Part shown: positions 10,288 to 19,070 of the stretch, piece by piece
How the letters are laid out: the number at the start of each line of letters is the position of its first letter
Numbering within the stretch: position 1 is the first letter of the stretch
Assembly: GCA_019119235.1 (NCBI GenBank)
Contig: DWXL01000211.1
Location: 1 to 36,267 of the forward strand
Source of the DNA: Candidatus Blautia excrementigallinarum
GTDB lineage: Bacteria; Bacillota; Clostridia; Lachnospirales; Lachnospiraceae
Direction of reading: 5' to 3'
Length of the DNA: 36,267 nucleotides
Position numbers and translations under genes: made by a program
Notes under the pieces: model-generated
Databases searched by the model: none
Seen by the model: only the letters and a program-made list of their open reading frames with translations
Told to the model about the DNA's origin: nothing

Positions 10288-10316
10288 ATTATAGCATATC
10301 GATTCTCTAAATGCAA
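10288..10316 (-). promoter_or_regulatory. Promoter of rpmE: TTGCAT -17 nt- TATAAT
   Basis: -35 at 10311-10316 and -10 at 10288-10293 on the minus strand; leader of roughly 70 nt before the ATG. Confidence 0.75.
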
Positions 10317-10321
10317 GATGT

Positions 10322-11836
10322 TTATAAAAATTTCTGTTTTTTGGCCATCTGGACAAATTCCGCGTTGGTCCGGGTCCTGGAAAACATATTCAGGATCTGC
10401 TCCACAGCCTCGTCCGCCTTAAGGCTGTTCAGGGCTCTCCGCATGATATATACAGCTTCCTGCTCCTCTCTGGTAAGAAGGAGATCCTCCCGCCGGGTGC
10501 CCGATTTCTGGATGTCGATCGCCGGGAACACTCTCTTCTCCTGAAGCCTGCGGTCAAGGACAAGTTCCATATTGCCGGTTCCCTTAAACTCCTCGTAGAT
10601 CACATCGTCCATTTTGCTTCCTGTATCCACCAGCGCGGTGGCCAGGATCGTCAGGCTGCCGCCCTCCCGCATCTTTCTGGCCGCGCCGAAAAACCTCTTC
10701 GGCATATGCAAAGCCGCCGGATCAAGTCCGCCGGAGAGAGTTCTTCCGCTGGGCGGAACACAGAGATTATAGGCTCTGGCAAGTCTGGTGATGGAATCCA
10801 GAAGGATCGTTACGTCTTTCTTATGCTCCACCAGGCGGCGGGCACGCTCGATGACCATCTCCGAAACACGCTTATGATGCTCCGGCAGCTCGTCAAAGGT
10901 GGAATAGATCACTTCCACATTCTGTCCCTGGATCGCTTCCTTAATATCAGTTACTTCCTCCGGACGCTCGTCGATGAGAAGAATGATCAGATGCATATCC
11001 GGACTGTTCCTGAGGATGGATTTGGCCACATCTTTCAGAAGAGTGGTCTTGCCCGCCTTCGGAGGGGAAACGATCATTCCTCGCTGTCCCTTGCCGATAG
11101 GACTGATCAGATCCACGATCCTCATGGCCACTGTTCCTCCGGGACGTTCCATTTTAAGGCGCTCACGGGGGAACACCGGTGTCATGTCTTCAAAATTATA
11201 CCGTTTCTGAGCCTCACCCGGCGCAAAGCCGTTGATAGAGGTCACATAAAGAAGCGCGCTGAACTTCTCTCCCTGCGTCTTGATGCGGATGCTTCCCTGG
11301 AGGATATCTCCTGTTTTCAGATTAAAACGCCTGATCTGGGATGGGGAAACATATATGTCATTCTCTCCGGGAAGGTAATTCTCACAGCGTATGAAACCAT
11401 ATCCGTCCGGAAGGACCTCCAGAATACCGTCCGCCTTCTCGCCGCTGTCAAGCTGGGCAGTCTCAGCGGGCATTCTGCCGTCGTCCTGCTGCGCGGAATA
11501 GTTCCTGCGGTTTTCATCCTGGCTTCCGTGACTCCTGCGGTTTTCATCCTGACTTCCATGGAACCGCCTTACTTCTTCCCGTCCGCCCTGTCTGTGGTTC
11601 TCTTCCTGCTGCGTTCTCCGTCTGCTCTCATAAGCAGGCCTGCTTTCTTCGGCTCTGGCGCTGTCATTCTCTGCGCTGCTGTCTGATGCCGCGCTCTTCT
11701 GCGCGTCTTTTTCATCCTCCTGAAGCATACGCTCGATCAGCTCCGGCTTCCTGAGTGTTGAAATTCCTTTCAGACCTCTTGCTTTCGCCAGGTCCTTCAG
11801 TGTTGCCAGCGACAACGATTCGTATTTTTCTCTCAT
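10322..11836 (-). CDS. rho: Transcription termination factor Rho with extended N-terminal polar insertion
   Basis: [21 protein letters not shown]-loop, [28 protein letters not shown]; low-complexity region [39 protein letters not shown] near the N-terminus. Confidence 0.97.
   Translation of the reverse strand: MREKYESLSLATLKDLAKARGLKGISTLRKPELIERMLQEDEKDAQKSAASDSSAENDSARAEESRPAYESRRRTQQEENHRQGGREEVRRFHGSQDENRRSHGSQDENRRNYSAQQDDGRMPAETAQLDSGEKADGILEVLPDGYGFIRCENYLPGENDIYVSPSQIRRFNLKTGDILQGSIRIKTQGEKFSALLYVTSINGFAPGEAQKRYNFEDMTPVFPRERLKMERPGGTVAMRIVDLISPIGKGQRGMIVSPPKAGKTTLLKDVAKSILRNSPDMHLIILLIDERPEEVTDIKEAIQGQNVEVIYSTFDELPEHHKRVSEMVIERARRLVEHKKDVTILLDSITRLARAYNLCVPPSGRTLSGGLDPAALHMPKRFFGAARKMREGGSLTILATALVDTGSKMDDVIYEEFKGTGNMELVLDRRLQEKRVFPAIDIQKSGTRREDLLLTREEQEAVYIMRRALNSLKADEAVEQILNMFSRTRTNAEFVQMAKKQKFL
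11503..11562. repeat. Two tandem 30-bp repeats inside rho
   Basis: tcctgcggttttcatcctggcttccgtgac (11503-11532) and tcctgcggttttcatcctgacttccatgga (11533-11562); encode the repeated decapeptide [10 protein letters not shown]. Confidence 0.9.
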
Positions 11837-11934
11837 AATATTACTCCAGTCTTTTCTCTATATAATAATATACTTTTTGTGATTGCTGCTTACGGGGTAC
11901 AAACTCTGTCTGAATAGACATGAACTTCAGAACA

Positions 11935-12080
11935 CCGGCAGAGACGTGATATTGTCTGCCGGATAAACCGTTTTTCTCCGCAGGGCAGTGCGCCCTGTCT
12001 TCGTAGATTACTATCAGATGAGAAGAAATCTTTCCTTCAGGCATCGGGGACAGTCCCCGCCCCGCCAGCCCTTCCGGGCT
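11935..12080 (-). other. Structured rho leader with four tandem hairpins
   Basis: Hairpins at 12067-12080 (AGCCC/GGGCT), 12045-12059 (CGGGGAC/GTCCCCG), 11981-11997 (CAGGGC/GCCCTG), 11935-11962 (CCGGCAGA/TCTGCCGG), all between the rho promoter and the rho ATG. Confidence 0.55.
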
Positions 12081-12126
12081 GCGCGGAACAAAGTGGTCTT
12101 TTCCCGTCTGATCAATTCTGGATGTT

Positions 12127-12155
12127 ATCTTACCATATTTGGCATATTATGTCCA
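12127..12155 (-). promoter_or_regulatory. Promoter of rho: TGGACA -17 nt- TAAGAT
   Basis: -35 at 12150-12155 and -10 at 12127-12132 on the minus strand; implies a leader of roughly 280 nt. Confidence 0.6.
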
Positions 12156-12175
12156 TAAGTGAAACAGAGGAAAAA

Positions 12176-13246
12176 TCAATTCTTTTTAATTTTTTTCAGA
12201 TATTCTCTCAGAAAATCCGTAAAAGTTTCCATTTCTTTCCGGGTTCCTATCGTAATCCGCAGGAAGTTGTCCGTTCTTCCTCCCGGGAAGTACCTTACAT
12301 ATATGTGTTTCTCGCGAAGAGCCCCGAAAAGCTCAGCCGCAGGACATGTTTCATGGGTGGCAAAGATAAAATTCGCTTTGGAATCCTCAAAAGAAAATCC
12401 CAGCGCTTTCAGTTCTCTCTTTGTCCATTCCCTTGTCTCAATAATTCTATTACAGGTATCTTCAAAATATTCCCTGTCCTTCACCGCCGCCGCGCCTGCC
12501 GCCAGGGCCGTCCGGTCCATGGTATAGGAATTAAAGGAATATTTGGCGTCGTTGAGATAACGGATCAGCTCCGGACTTCCGCAGGCAAAACCGATCCTCA
12601 TCCCGGCCATGGAACGGGATTTGCTGAAAGTCTGCACAACCAGAAGGTTGTCGTATTTTTTCAGAAGGGACAGCGCGGACTGCGCGCCGAAATCCACATA
12701 GGCCTCATCCACGATCACCACCACATCCCGGTTGCGGCTGACGATCTCCTCCACATCGGAAAGGGGCAGTTCCACGCCGGTGGGCGCGTTGGGATTGGGA
12801 AAGACAATTCCGCCGTTTTCCCGGAAATAATCCTCCTTACGGATGTGAAAATCCTCATCCAGCGCCGGCCGTTCATAGGGGATCCGGAAAAGATCCGCCC
12901 ACACGTCATAAAACGAGTATGTGATATCAGGAAAGAGTATGGGCCTGTCGCTGTTAAAAAACGTCAGGAAACTCATGGCGAGCACGTCGTCTGATCCCAC
13001 GCCCACAAATACCTGGTCTTTTTCCAGCCCATAGTTCTCCGCTATGGCGGAAACCAGTTCTCCTGCCGTGGGATCCGGATACAGACGCATAGCGTCCGTA
13101 TCCATCTCCCTCAGCACCTCCGCCACTCCCGGCGCGGGAGGGTAGGGATTCTCATTGGTATTCAGTTTGATCATGTCCGGCTGATTGGGCTGTTCTCCCG
13201 GAGTATAGGGCGTCACCCTGCGTACATTCGCTTCCCAGTTTTTCAT
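12176..13246 (-). CDS. hisC: Histidinol-phosphate aminotransferase family, PLP-dependent class I/II
   Basis: TPYTPGEQPNQPDMIKLNTNENPYPPAPGV, VVQTFSKSRSMAGMRIGFA (PLP lysine), FLRITIGTRKEMETF. Confidence 0.88.
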   Translation of the reverse strand: MKNWEANVRRVTPYTPGEQPNQPDMIKLNTNENPYPPAPGVAEVLREMDTDAMRLYPDPTAGELVSAIAENYGLEKDQVFVGVGSDDVLAMSFLTFFNSDRPILFPDITYSFYDVWADLFRIPYERPALDEDFHIRKEDYFRENGGIVFPNPNAPTGVELPLSDVEEIVSRNRDVVVIVDEAYVDFGAQSALSLLKKYDNLLVVQTFSKSRSMAGMRIGFACGSPELIRYLNDAKYSFNSYTMDRTALAAGAAAVKDREYFEDTCNRIIETREWTKRELKALGFSFEDSKANFIFATHETCPAAELFGALREKHIYVRYFPGGRTDNFLRITIGTRKEMETFTDFLREYLKKIKKN

Positions 13247-14418
13247 AATCTGGCAACTCCTGTTTCTCTTGCTGCATCGGCAACCGCTTTTGCAACTGCC
13301 GGTCCCACTCTCTTGTCAAACGCCTTCGGAATAATATAATCTGCGGAAAGCTCCTCGTCGGTGATCAGTCCCGCCAGCGCCTTCGCGGCGGCGATCTTCA
13401 TCTCATCGTTGATATCTTTTGCTCTTACGTCAAACGCGCCGCGGAAAACTCCCGGGAAGGCAAGAACGTTATTGATCTGGTTGGGGAAGTCGCTTCTTCC
13501 TGTAGCGATCACTCTGGCGCCGCCGGCTTTCGCGTCGTCCGGGAAAATCTCCGGAGTCGGGTTTGCGCAGGCAAAGATCACGGCGTCCTTCGCCATGGTC
13601 TTAACCATCTCTGTTGTAACCGCGCCGGGTGCGGAAACCCCGATAAACACGTCCGCGCCCACAAGCATATCCGCCAGCGATCCTGCTCTCTTCTCTCTGT
13701 TGGTGATCCTGCTCATCTCTTCCTTCACAGGATTCATGCCTTCCTGGCGTCCCTCGTAAATAGCGCCTTTTCTGTCGCAGAGGGTCACGTCCGCATATCC
13801 CGCTTTCAGAAGCAGCCTTGCGATGGAGATCGCCGCCGCGCCGGCTCCGTTCATGACAATGCGCACGTCTTCTTTTTTCTTTCCTACCACGCGCAGGGCG
13901 TTAGTCAGTCCCGCAAGAGTGATGATAGCCGTTCCGTGCTGGTCGTCATGGAAAATGGGGATATCGCATTTTTCTTTCAGTTTTCTCTCGATCTCAAAAC
14001 ATCTGGGAGCGGAAATATCCTCCAGGTTCACGCCGCCGAAAGATCCTGAGATCAGATAGATCGTGTTGACGATCTCGTCCACGTCATGGCTCTTAATGCA
14101 CAGCGGGAAAGCGTCCACGTCGCCGAAAGCCTTAAAAAGAACGCATTTGCCTTCCATCACCGGCATTCCGGCTTCCGGTCCGATATCTCCCAGTCCCAGA
14201 ACAGCGGAGCCGTCTGTTACTACAAGACACATGTTCCATCTTCTTGTAAGCTCGTAGGATTTGTCAACGTCCTTCTGGATTTCCAGACAGGGCTGGGCGA
14301 CTCCCGGGGTGTATGCCAGAGACAGGTCGTCCTTTGTTTCCACCGGAACTCTTGTCACTACCTCGATCTTACCCTTCCATTCTCCGTGAAGCCTCAGTGA
14401 TTCTTTTGCGTAATCCAT
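13243..14418 (-). CDS. NAD(P)-dependent malic enzyme
   Basis: MDYAKESLRLHGEWKGKIEVVTRVPVETKDDLSLAYTPGVAQPCLEI..., IFHDDQHGTAIITLAGL; start placed at ATG 14418 after the GGAGG SD rather than the longer track ORF (14523). Confidence 0.95.
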   Translation of the reverse strand: MDYAKESLRLHGEWKGKIEVVTRVPVETKDDLSLAYTPGVAQPCLEIQKDVDKSYELTRRWNMCLVVTDGSAVLGLGDIGPEAGMPVMEGKCVLFKAFGDVDAFPLCIKSHDVDEIVNTIYLISGSFGGVNLEDISAPRCFEIERKLKEKCDIPIFHDDQHGTAIITLAGLTNALRVVGKKKEDVRIVMNGAGAAAISIARLLLKAGYADVTLCDRKGAIYEGRQEGMNPVKEEMSRITNREKRAGSLADMLVGADVFIGVSAPGAVTTEMVKTMAKDAVIFACANPTPEIFPDDAKAGGARVIATGRSDFPNQINNVLAFPGVFRGAFDVRAKDINDEMKIAAAKALAGLITDEELSADYIIPKAFDKRVGPAVAKAVADAARETGVARL

Positions 14419-14452
14419 TCTTGTGCCCTCCTTGGGATCTTTATATAATTTA

Positions 14453-15583
14453 TTAATAATTTCCCGTAAAGAACCCGCTGTTCCCGGGAAGTTTATAACC
14501 CTCAAAATATTTATGAAAATCAAGATTCAGATAACCGCACAGGTCCGCCAGTTCAACCATGGTGTTATCGTTTACGGGAATACCGTTCTTCCTTCTCTCC
14601 TGCTCCGCGAAGACTTCTTTTTCACCGTGTGTATAAATGCGGTCCTGTCCGTCCGCTTTCGGACTTTCTCTCAGTTCTTCCAGATACTGCGACAAATGAT
14701 CCCGGATAGCCTGCGGGTCTCCGAACACAGCGGGATCCACAGCCATAAACCCATGGCAGATTCCTGTTCTGTCCGGGAAAGTACAGCATTTGTCCGATGT
14801 GACGCCAAGTGAAAAAATGGAGCTGAACAGTTCGCAGATCATACCGTATCCATATCCTTTATGGCTTCCACTCACTTCGCTGCTGCCGCCCAGAGGCATG
14901 ATCCCGCCGCCGTTCTTGGCGACAATATTCGCAAGCACGTCAGGAGCGTCTGTGGAAGGATGACCGTTCTTATCCAGCGCCCAGCCTTCGGGAAGCGGTT
15001 TTCCCATTTTGTTGTACATTTCCAGTTTACCGCGTGTCACCACGGTAGTGGAACAGTCAAAGAAAAACGGATAGGGATCCGCCGGCATAGCCACCGCTAT
15101 GGGATTGGAACCCAGCATTGCTTTTCTGCCGAAAGTCGGCACCATGATCGCCTCGGAGTTTGTGCACGCCATGCCCAGAAGGCCTTCATCCGCAGCCATC
15201 TTCGCATAGTATCCGGCAATTCCGAAATGATTGGACTCTCTGACTGTGACAATACCCACGCCTGTTGTTTTCGCCTTCTCAATAGCTTTTTTCATTGCGA
15301 AGATGCTGATCAGCTGCCCCATCCCGCTGTGACCGTCGATTACTGCGGAAACCGGAGTCTCAAATACAACCTCCGGTCTGGCTTCGGGATGAATGGTTCC
15401 TTTTTCAATTCCTTTGTGATACCGTACCATCCGCTGCATCCCGTGGCTTTCGATCCCGTAGAGATCCGCCTTCAAAAGCACGTCTGTGATCTCTCCGCTT
15501 TCCTCTTCGCTGAAGCCGAAAGCTCCGAAAGCGTCCCTGCAAAACCTGTTCAGAGTTTCAAATGACCATGTTACATATCCCAT
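14453..15583 (-). CDS. Ldh2 (malate/L-lactate dehydrogenase) family oxidoreductase
   Basis: GIESHGMQRMVRYHKGIEKGTIHP, VTVRESNHFGIAGYYAKMAADEGLLGMACTNSEAIMVPTFG, LGSNPIAVAMP, GSHKGYGYGMICELFSSI. Confidence 0.92.
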   Translation of the reverse strand: MGYVTWSFETLNRFCRDAFGAFGFSEEESGEITDVLLKADLYGIESHGMQRMVRYHKGIEKGTIHPEARPEVVFETPVSAVIDGHSGMGQLISIFAMKKAIEKAKTTGVGIVTVRESNHFGIAGYYAKMAADEGLLGMACTNSEAIMVPTFGRKAMLGSNPIAVAMPADPYPFFFDCSTTVVTRGKLEMYNKMGKPLPEGWALDKNGHPSTDAPDVLANIVAKNGGGIMPLGGSSEVSGSHKGYGYGMICELFSSIFSLGVTSDKCCTFPDRTGICHGFMAVDPAVFGDPQAIRDHLSQYLEELRESPKADGQDRIYTHGEKEVFAEQERRKNGIPVNDNTMVELADLCGYLNLDFHKYFEGYKLPGNSGFFTGNY

Positions 15584-15601
15584 AATTTTGCCCTTCTTTC
15601 C

Positions 15602-15674
15602 GGTTTAACCAATTAAAAATATTGGTATAACCAATTTATAAATTGATTGTACCATTGGTCTGACCAGAATTCAA
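15602..15674 (-). promoter_or_regulatory. Promoter of the Ldh2-family gene with FadR/GntR-type palindromic operators
   Basis: Minus strand TTGAAT (15669-15674) -17 nt- TACAAT (15646-15651); operator TGGTCAGACCA inside the spacer (15656-15666), ATTGGTTATACCAAT downstream (15621-15635), weaker GGTTAAACC at 15602-15610. Confidence 0.78.
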
Positions 15675-15714
15675 GGCAAATTCTGCCAAAAATCCCGTGA
15701 TTTTCCGGGTCTGG

Positions 15715-16458
15715 TTACTCTTCACCACCCGCTGGAATATGCTCCCCGTCTGTCTGACGGTTCTGCAGCTCTTCCATGTATTCTTCCACTGTATCCATAT
15801 GTTCCGACATGCATTTCTCCGCCTCGGCGGCGTCTCCGCTGATAATCGCTTCCACCAGACGTCGGTGCTGCTCGTCCACCATGTCTGAAGACTGATTTTT
15901 CTTCATCACATAATCCCGCGCTCCGGAAATGATGTTTTCCGTAAGCTGATCCGCTGCCGCCAGGACGCTGTTGATCATGGGATTGTCGGCGATCCTGCCG
16001 ATCTTCATGTGAAGTTCCTTGTCCAGAACTCCTCTGTCCTTCTCATTTTCGGCGGCGTCGATCCTGGCAAGTATCATAAGGAGCTCCGCCGCGTCCAGCG
16101 GCGTGCACTTCTTCGCCGCCAGGATGGCGTTCTGCCTCTCCAGGGCTGCGCGGAGCTGCTGGTTCTGTCTCATATAGCTGTGGTTCAGCCTGAAAAGAAT
16201 TGTCAGCGGGCCGATCAGCCATGTGTCCAGGTTGTCCGTGATGTAGTTCCCGCCGCCGGGCACCGCCTCTATAATCCCCAGAAGCTCCAGGGCCCGGAGG
16301 GCCTCCCGCACTGCGGAACGGGACACCTTCATGGTTTCCGCCATATTCCGCTCCGCGGGCAGGGCATCGCCTGCTTTCAGGCTGCCGTTCTGTACATTCT
16401 CAATGATCTGTTCAAGTATACCGTTAAATGCTCTCTCTTCTCCTATTTCTCTAAACAT
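15715..16458 (-). CDS. GntR-family (FadR/FCD subfamily) transcriptional regulator
   Basis: N-terminal wHTH GDALPAERNMAETMKVSRSAVREALRALELLGIIEAVPGGGNYI, helical C-terminal effector domain with DKELHMKIGRIADNPM. Confidence 0.93.
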   Translation of the reverse strand: MFREIGEERAFNGILEQIIENVQNGSLKAGDALPAERNMAETMKVSRSAVREALRALELLGIIEAVPGGGNYITDNLDTWLIGPLTILFRLNHSYMRQNQQLRAALERQNAILAAKKCTPLDAAELLMILARIDAAENEKDRGVLDKELHMKIGRIADNPMINSVLAAADQLTENIISGARDYVMKKNQSSDMVDEQHRRLVEAIISGDAAEAEKCMSEHMDTVEEYMEELQNRQTDGEHIPAGGEE

Positions 16459-16530
16459 GCTTCTCCTTTAATATTCATAATGCCGCAGCCGGCAGAACCC
16501 CCCCGGCTCCGGCGCCATATTCTTTCTCTG

Positions 16531-16552
16531 GCGTCAGTGTACACACTGACGC
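16531..16552. promoter_or_regulatory. Inverted repeat GCGTCAGTGT-AC-ACACTGACGC upstream of the FadR-family gene
   Basis: Perfect 10-bp arms, 2-nt spacer; the CTGACGCTAA half recurs at 16546-16555 and 16617-16626, with CTGACATTAA at 16563-16572. Confidence 0.55.
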
Positions 16553-16670
16553 TAAATAATATCTGACATTAAATAATTAAGCGCCGGCAGACAATGGAAA
16601 GTGCTTCCACAGTCCGCTGACGCTAACATCATACTATATTTGGGGAATCGTTGCAAGTTTAACCCTGCGC

Positions 16671-16704
16671 AAAAACGCCGGCAGGTATAGATTCCCGCCG
16701 GCGT
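16671..16704 (-). terminator. Intrinsic terminator after the GcvT-like gene
   Basis: Minus strand ACGCCGGC-N14-GCCGGCGT followed by TTTT; perfect 8-bp GC-rich stem. Confidence 0.8.
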
Positions 16705-16734
16705 TCCATCTCAGACAATTCTGCCCGAACTCTT

Positions 16735-17757
16735 TTATATCCATTTCTTTTCTGTGATCACCGCGTCATATCCGTGTATTTTAATATGATCACCCACGTG
16801 AAGTTTGTCTTTTTTCGCCAGTATATAGCCGTTATTCACTTCTTTCACATAGGAATAGACCATCTTTGACACGCGCCCTACCTCTTCTTCCTCGCCGTCA
16901 ATATATACGGCTTCGCCAGGTCCTCCGAACTGCTTTGACCGGATATAAATATCCGCCTCCGGAACCTCGAAACCGACCATTTCTTTCTCCGGCCCGTTTT
17001 CCTTTACTTTCAGAAGAGCTTCTTTTCCGATAAAATCTTTTTCCCAGTCAATATTTCCGTCCAGCCCCACTTCCATCGGATTCGTATGGGCCAGATCTCT
17101 CATATAATAAAACCCGCTTTCTGTGGGAAGGGTCCAGGCCATTACCTGGAACTCCGTCACCTGTTTACCTTCAAATCCGGGCGCCGTATCTTTCAGAATC
17201 TTTTCCAGTTCATCTGTCCTGTCTTTACGGCAGTATATTTCATAGCCGAATTTCTCTCCGGTAAAACCGCCCCGGTTGATCAGCACTTCCATATCGCCGA
17301 TTTTATTTGGCTCATGACTGAAGAATTTCAGTCCGTCTACCGGATTCTCCACAATGGAATTGACCATTTCTTTTGATCTTGGCCCCTGTACCGCAAACAT
17401 ATCCCACTCATCGGTGATATCGCTCCAGTCCACGTCATATCCTTCGGAGTGATAATAGATCCAGTCATCTGTATAAGTCAAAAACAGTGTGGAAATCCAG
17501 AACCTGTCTTCAGCCATTCTCATGATCACTACGTCGTCGATGATCTCCCCGGCTTGATTCAGCATGGTAGTGTAGCGGTCCCGTCCCACCTTGATATTTC
17601 CAATATCATTAGGATACAGATATTCCAGGAGTTTCACCACATCCGGACCGCTGATCTCGATCAGTTGATGGGTCCAGTAGTACCATCCCACTGTCTGGCG
17701 GACAGCCATATGTTCCGATCTTTTCATTTCATCGTATTTAAATATGTTTTTATACAT
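16735..17757 (-). CDS. GcvT-like aminomethyltransferase family protein (folate-dependent methyltransferase/demethylase candidate)
   Basis: LIEISGPDVVKLLEYLYPNDIGNIKVGRDRYTTMLNQAGEIIDDVVIMRMAEDRFWIS (GxIxDD region), FAVQGPRSKEMV, NRGGFTGEKFGYEIYC, GNIDWEKDFIGKEALLK; no other gcv genes nearby. Confidence 0.85.
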   Translation of the reverse strand: MYKNIFKYDEMKRSEHMAVRQTVGWYYWTHQLIEISGPDVVKLLEYLYPNDIGNIKVGRDRYTTMLNQAGEIIDDVVIMRMAEDRFWISTLFLTYTDDWIYYHSEGYDVDWSDITDEWDMFAVQGPRSKEMVNSIVENPVDGLKFFSHEPNKIGDMEVLINRGGFTGEKFGYEIYCRKDRTDELEKILKDTAPGFEGKQVTEFQVMAWTLPTESGFYYMRDLAHTNPMEVGLDGNIDWEKDFIGKEALLKVKENGPEKEMVGFEVPEADIYIRSKQFGGPGEAVYIDGEEEEVGRVSKMVYSYVKEVNNGYILAKKDKLHVGDHIKIHGYDAVITEKKWI

Positions 17758-17773
17758 CCGCTTGCCCCTCCCA

Positions 17774-19024
17774 TCAACAGAATTTATCGATTTTCTTTGC
17801 GATCTTTATCCGAAGTTTGCCTGCAGGAGAATCCTCTTCCCACAGAGACCACTGTGCGTTGACCAGGGTTTTCACCATACCATACCAGAAGTCCACATGT
17901 ACCTGGGGCAGTTCTTTACATCCGGTAATCTCCAGACCGGAGCGGTCGATCACATAGATGCATTCCTTCTCGTTAAACGCTTCCACTTCGTAATTACACA
18001 GAATGGACTGAAGCTGCATTTCCACAAGGCCGCCCATCACCCGGCCGTCTTCTCCAATCTCAGGAGGAACTCCCAGCCAGTCTCTGGCCGCCTTAATGGC
18101 ATAACGCTCTCCAAACATTGCTTTTCCCGCCGCTTCGCAGACACAGTGCAAAATATGATCCGCCATCTTACGTGTGACGATCCCTCTCCTCACTGCCTCA
18201 TTGATTGCCGGCAGCACATACAGAGAAGCGGAAGTAGACAGCGTCACCATATTCGCACTGGAAGAATCCTGTTCCAGATGAGTGCCGTTTGTAAAAGTAT
18301 AATTACACTCTTCCCGGAATACCATAGATTCTTTTACACAATCCTCTTCTTCTGTATATTTGATCTGATCTGCCGTGGCAACCGGTCCGAAGCTCTCCCA
18401 CAGCTCGTGCTCCGGCATCGGATATTTGTCACGGTTTTCCGCGACGATCCGGCAGTGCCTGTCGCCGCAGCCTTTTGCCTCTACCATGCAGTATTCCATT
18501 GAGGGACCCGGACGGCGCCGTTCCGCTGAACCGATGGCGGAACCCTGCAGTGACATGGTAGTGGCGCGGCAGAGTTCGGAACCTACGATATCCCAGTCAC
18601 AGACATCCAGTTCTTTTTCCGCGCGATATGTACCAAAGTCCTGACACCTCCCGCACATCAGAAGAGCGTCGTCTCCCTGATCTCCGATCAGAGCGCCCAC
18701 AAACTGTCCGCACATAAAAGGATGCATATTGTTCATGTCGTCTCCGTTCTCTCCGTACATCCGGTTTGTGGCAACCAGGCGAGCAAGCGCGTCTTCACAC
18801 ATCAACTGTGCCCGCTCCCGGTAATCCGGTATCATGATCCGGTATGCCTGCATACAGGCGGCGCCGATTACCTGCTCAAAACGGTTGGAATAATGCATGG
18901 CGTCACGATAACAGTACATTTTTTCCCATGGCGATTTGATCGCATAATATTCTTTCAGTCCAGATCCTTTTCCGCTGTTCTGCGGCAGTCTTTCATCTAT
19001 TTTTTTACTCATTCCTGTTTTCAT
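17774..19024 (-). CDS. Uncharacterized Cys-rich protein (possible ATC-hydrolase/V4R-like module)
   Basis: 416 aa with 19 cysteines counted by eye; motif SMEYCMVEAKGCGDRHCRIVAENRDKYP. Family assignment is a guess from motif resemblance. Confidence 0.6.
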   Translation of the reverse strand: MKTGMSKKIDERLPQNSGKGSGLKEYYAIKSPWEKMYCYRDAMHYSNRFEQVIGAACMQAYRIMIPDYRERAQLMCEDALARLVATNRMYGENGDDMNNMHPFMCGQFVGALIGDQGDDALLMCGRCQDFGTYRAEKELDVCDWDIVGSELCRATTMSLQGSAIGSAERRRPGPSMEYCMVEAKGCGDRHCRIVAENRDKYPMPEHELWESFGPVATADQIKYTEEEDCVKESMVFREECNYTFTNGTHLEQDSSSANMVTLSTSASLYVLPAINEAVRRGIVTRKMADHILHCVCEAAGKAMFGERYAIKAARDWLGVPPEIGEDGRVMGGLVEMQLQSILCNYEVEAFNEKECIYVIDRSGLEITGCKELPQVHVDFWYGMVKTLVNAQWSLWEEDSPAGKLRIKIAKKIDKFC

Positions 19025-19070
19025 TCCTTTCGTTTTTCCGAACAGAATCCTCTGCTGTCCGGACAGATTT

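Noticed and set aside
11841-12044. 67-aa ORF upstream of rho as an annotated gene
   Set aside because: No good SD and it overlaps leader hairpins; not listed as a CDS, but kept as part of the rho leader finding because its stop abuts the rho SD/ATG.
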